A program made the position numbers and the translations under genes. This document shows positions 6,477-8,920 of a stretch of 8,920 nucleotides of DNA, piece by piece. Origin of the DNA: an uncultured Spirochaetaceae bacterium (GTDB lineage: Bacteria; Spirochaetota; Spirochaetia; Treponematales; Treponemataceae); the NCBI GenBank assembly GCA_902797925.1, contig CADBUT010000040.1:1-8920 (forward strand), given 5' to 3'. Position 1 is the first letter of the stretch, and each line of letters opens with the position of its first letter. The notes below the pieces were generated by a model. That model saw only the letters and a list, made by a program, of their open reading frames with translations, had not been told where the DNA came from and ran no database searches.

Positions 6477-8920
6477 GGGTTCAGTTTAACAGAACCATAT
6501 TCATCAACAATATTGCTCTGCATTGCGGTCATAGGCTTCCATACTACAGAAACAGAAATATAAGGCGAATAGTCATATCTTGTGACACCTTTTTCAGTCA
6601 AAAGGCGCGGTTCAATCTTGAATTTTGATTTTACGTCCCAGTCATGCAGGTTGTGGTTCATCTCTAAAGAAAGTGCCTTTAATTTGAAACCAGACAGCTT
6701 GCGCTTGTTGTATTCAGCAAAGTTGAAAGAATCCATCAAATCCTGCCAGAGATTTGTCTCGCCCGGCAGTTTAGGCTCGTAGCCGAGTGCACCCTGAAAA
6801 TAACGGAAGACTACGTCGTTTCTATGCTCTGAAGAAAACTTAATCTCTATAAAGTCGTTGATTCTAAAGTGCAGAGCCGGCGAAAAAGTAAAGTAGCTCA
6901 AAGGTGGCCGCAGAAAATCCCAGACAAGTGCAGTAGACAAAGACGGTGCAAGCCCGATTCTGTTGCCCCACCAGAAATATGATTTTGCAGGGCTCTCGTA
7001 GCTGATTTTTCCCTGATAAGAGCGGAATCTTTCTTCTCCGTCTGTCTTCCAGCCGGTCTTATTGTCAAATTTAAAGCCTGTCGTATAAAGCCTTGAATAA
7101 GAAACAGTCAGTCCATTATAAGACGCAGAAAAATTCAAATATTCATTTCTGTGCTGGGTTGTCAGGTACTTATAAGACTGAGACATAGTGAATTTATTGT
7201 CAAAACCGTTTACGGACACTTCTTCAACAAAAGGCATAAAATCCCAGTTCGGATCTTCTCTGGATCTTACGGCAATGCCGCTTTCCATTTTTGTTGAAAA
7301 ATGCGGAACAGAGCCGGCAAATTTCATCTCGTATTTTGGCAGCTGCGGTGGCAGGTTGGTAATCAAAGTAAAGCTGCCGTTTATATCGTCATTCTTATAA
7401 ATTGCAGCCGATGTAATATTATGCTCCGGAATCGATTCAGGCGAGCCGTTGACTGTATTATATTTCCATGCAGGCGATCCGTTTTTTCCAATATATTCAG
7501 TGCGGATTAAATTCAGCTTAAGCGTCCAGGCTATATAAGAATCGTACCAATAATCGTCTAAAATGAAAGGTTTGAATTTCAGCGTATTCGTATTAGACAA
7601 ATCCAGTTTTCTTGCCATATAGTCAGACTGTCTTACCTGGTTTCTTGCCGCAACCGTAGGATAGAATTTTTCAGAAATCTGCGGGTGGTGCTGATAAGAC
7701 GGACTGAAAACAATGTCATTATCAAGCTGGGCAAAACCGTCGTACCAGACAGCAGAACTTGCAATTTTGAAATCGCCTGAGAAAGCAATGAAATTTGACA
7801 TATAGTCTTTCCAGGCTTTTGCAGCTGCATTCGGCCATGCTTCAGCAGAATAACTGAATAAAGAAGTAAAATTCGGTGTGTAACTGTAATCAAGCGAATA
7901 CTTAAATTTTTCTATTTCTTTTACAGACGGTGAATTAACCGCAAGCACAGGGAACGTCGCGTCATTAGAGAAAGAGCCCCCGCTCCCGCCGTCTTCGCTT
8001 TCAGAAGTCCAGACGTCAGGCGTCTCCAAATCAATATCAGGCGGTTCCACCGCTGCTTCTGCAGCCTGCTTTTTTTTAGGGGGATAACTGAAAAGCGTGC
8101 CTGTGACAGAAGCTGAAAGCGAAAGCGGTACAATCTGCGACGGATAGAAAAACTGTCTGTCTGTTGAAACTTCTGAAGTAATGCTTTTATCCTGTTTTGA
8201 AGCCCAGTCTAAACTTGAGGCTATTGAAGTAATTCTAAAATTGAAAATATCAGAAACTCTGCCCCAGTCAGGCGAAATAGAACCGTTTATTTTCCATGAA
8301 TAAGACTCAAGTATATCATCTTTGTATTTTTCCATTTCGGCTTCAGTACTGATACCCTGCTTAGTAACATAATTTATCCAGTCCATGTGTTCGCTACGGT
8401 TCAAAAAATCAGCCTTAAAGAAAGGGTCTGAATAAAACGGCAGAGAAATACTGAATGTCGTGTGGTCGCTTGAGCCTTGCGCTTCAAGCCCAGCCGCAAA
8501 CCTGAACGGCAGCTTCTTACCAAAAACAACAGACTTATTCCATTCTGAAACACCGTATTTATTTTTCGGGCTGTATAAAGCATTGTCTTCAAGTTTGTAG
8601 AGGTTACGGCTTACCGCAAACAAATCTGTAAATGCAATCTTCTTAAAGTAGGAATCTTCTGGAGAAAAATCGCCCTGAACACCAATCATCGCGCCGAGAT
8701 TTGAATACGCATCGGCGAGCACCTTCAGATAATCGTTTGAGTAGCCGCTTAAAGGCGTGTCGAGGTTTCTCAAGAAAAGCCCTTCCCGCCTCTGCTCCAT
8801 AAGCTGCGACGGATGCGCAAAATTAAAAAGCCCGTCACCTTCATCACTTTCTTCCGGCAGGGGTTTTCTTCCGATTAAGTATGTGGTTGTCTGCGTATAA
8901 TATCCGACACGCGGTCTGTA
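6473..8920 (-). CDS. LptD-like outer-membrane beta-barrel protein, 5' end missing
   Basis: The frame is open from the right edge (8920) to a TGA at 6475-6473, so 815 residues are visible. The 40 codons before the first internal Met (8800) read through without a stop and continue the same protein, so that Met is not the start. The missing 5' part should hold a signal peptide and perhaps an OstA/LptA-like jellyroll domain. The visible part begins with VGYYTQTTTYLIGRKPLPEE and continues as alternating polar/aromatic strands rich in Tyr, Trp, Phe and Ser, with motifs such as LPFYSDPFFKADFLNRSEHM and an aromatic last strand (YSPYISVSVVWKP). This suits the LptD (OstA, organic solvent tolerance) barrel of spirochaetes. 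A Pro/Glu/Asp/Gly/Ser-rich insert lies at about visible residues 280-321, from PPKKKQAAEAA to DGGSGGSFSND. LptD inserts lipopolysaccharide into the outer leaflet in Proteobacteria; the cargo here is unknown. The stop overlaps phoH by 4 bases. The family call rests on pattern recognition. Confidence 0.8.
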   Translation of the reverse strand, partial: YRPRVGYYTQTTTYLIGRKPLPEESDEGDGLFNFAHPSQLMEQRREGLFLRNLDTPLSGYSNDYLKVLADAYSNLGAMIGVQGDFSPEDSYFKKIAFTDLFAVSRNLYKLEDNALYSPKNKYGVSEWNKSVVFGKKLPFRFAAGLEAQGSSDHTTFSISLPFYSDPFFKADFLNRSEHMDWINYVTKQGISTEAEMEKYKDDILESYSWKINGSISPDWGRVSDIFNFRITSIASSLDWASKQDKSITSEVSTDRQFFYPSQIVPLSLSASVTGTLFSYPPKKKQAAEAAVEPPDIDLETPDVWTSESEDGGSGGSFSNDATFPVLAVNSPSVKEIEKFKYSLDYSYTPNFTSLFSYSAEAWPNAAAKAWKDYMSNFIAFSGDFKIASSAVWYDGFAQLDNDIVFSPSYQHHPQISEKFYPTVAARNQVRQSDYMARKLDLSNTNTLKFKPFILDDYWYDSYIAWTLKLNLIRTEYIGKNGSPAWKYNTVNGSPESIPEHNITSAAIYKNDDINGSFTLITNLPPQLPKYEMKFAGSVPHFSTKMESGIAVRSREDPNWDFMPFVEEVSVNGFDNKFTMSQSYKYLTTQHRNEYLNFSASYNGLTVSYSRLYTTGFKFDNKTGWKTDGEERFRSYQGKISYESPAKSYFWWGNRIGLAPSLSTALVWDFLRPPLSYFTFSPALHFRINDFIEIKFSSEHRNDVVFRYFQGALGYEPKLPGETNLWQDLMDSFNFAEYNKRKLSGFKLKALSLEMNHNLHDWDVKSKFKIEPRLLTEKGVTRYDYSPYISVSVVWKPMTAMQSNIVDEYGSVKLNP
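8041..8077 (-). other. A8 tract (dnaX-type slippery heptamer) followed by two hairpins in the lptD-like gene
   Basis: On the coding strand an A8 run (8077-8070) reads AAA AAA AAG in frame and contains A AAA AAG at 8075-8069. Three bases later is a hairpin, GCTGC-AGAA-GCAGC (8065-8052), overlapping a second one, GCGGT-GGA-ACCGC (8053-8041). A -1 slip here would add about ten codons and stop at TGA 8039-8037. The elements are visible; frameshifting or phase variation is speculative, because A8 or T8 runs also occur at 280-287, 307-314 and 5504-5511. Confidence 0.35.

Larger units (their letters stand above)
444..8920 (-). other. Six-gene transcription unit lptD-like / phoH / pgpH / ybeY / tlyC / TPR
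   Basis: Neighbouring genes are separated by -4, -17, 0, +18 and +2 bases, leaving no room for internal promoters between them. A terminator at 403-439 follows the last gene and none is seen inside. The promoter must lie beyond the right edge unless one is hidden inside a coding region. Three junctions (TTGA overlap, 17-base overlap, TAG-ATG) suggest translational coupling. Confidence 0.85.

Noticed and set aside
8820..8860. Possible internal terminator (GGGC then T5) near the right end
   Set aside because: No adequate complementary arm precedes the T run, and the lptD-like frame reads straight through it.
1..8920. Hidden mobile element, CRISPR array, tRNA or defence system
   Set aside because: I saw no spaced direct repeats, cloverleaf, transposase or integrase motif or terminal inverted repeats, and genes occupy nearly every base.

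Overview
The window reads as a stretch of bacterial chromosome from a spirochaete, most likely a Treponema-like organism. This is inferred from the combination of an LptD-like outer-membrane barrel, a TlyC/CorC-type CBS protein without a membrane domain, a PgpH-type 7TM-HD protein, YbeY, PhoH and a secreted TPR protein. The species cannot be fixed from the sequence alone. All convincing genes lie on the minus strand. I see no RNA gene, CRISPR array, transposon, phage gene or integration scar, and no gap over 300 bases without a gene.

Layout in the direction of transcription (right to left): an lptD-like gene that enters from beyond the right edge (6473-8920, 5' end missing); phoH (5469-6476); a pgpH-like 7TM-HD gene (3746-5485); ybeY (3278-3745); tlyC/corC-like (2465-3259); and a signal-peptide TPR protein (444-2462). 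Junctions are extremely tight: a 4-base overlap, a 17-base overlap, 0, 18 and 2 bases. These six genes therefore almost certainly form one transcription unit whose promoter lies outside the window. A strong intrinsic terminator (403-439) closes it. Beyond it, an AT-rich gene for an unidentified membrane-anchored or secreted protein starts at 371 and runs off the left edge; it is only partly visible.

How the genes fit together: PhoH (YbeZ) and YbeY, with the CBS/CorC-type protein (YbeX), are a widely conserved neighbourhood tied to rRNA maturation, ribosome quality and stress. PgpH-type 7TM-HD proteins hydrolyse cyclic di-AMP and sit between phoH and ybeY in many Firmicutes as well. The two flanking envelope genes (LptD-like barrel and exported TPR protein) attach this core to outer-membrane or periplasm biology. 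The core is ordinary conserved housekeeping. The points worth a second look are the unusually short extracytoplasmic domain of the 7TM-HD protein, the LptD-like protein with an acidic insert next to an A8 tract, a perfect hairpin in phoH just before the next gene, the composite C-terminal part of the TPR protein, and the low-GC orphan gene after the terminator. I found no clearly new biological system.
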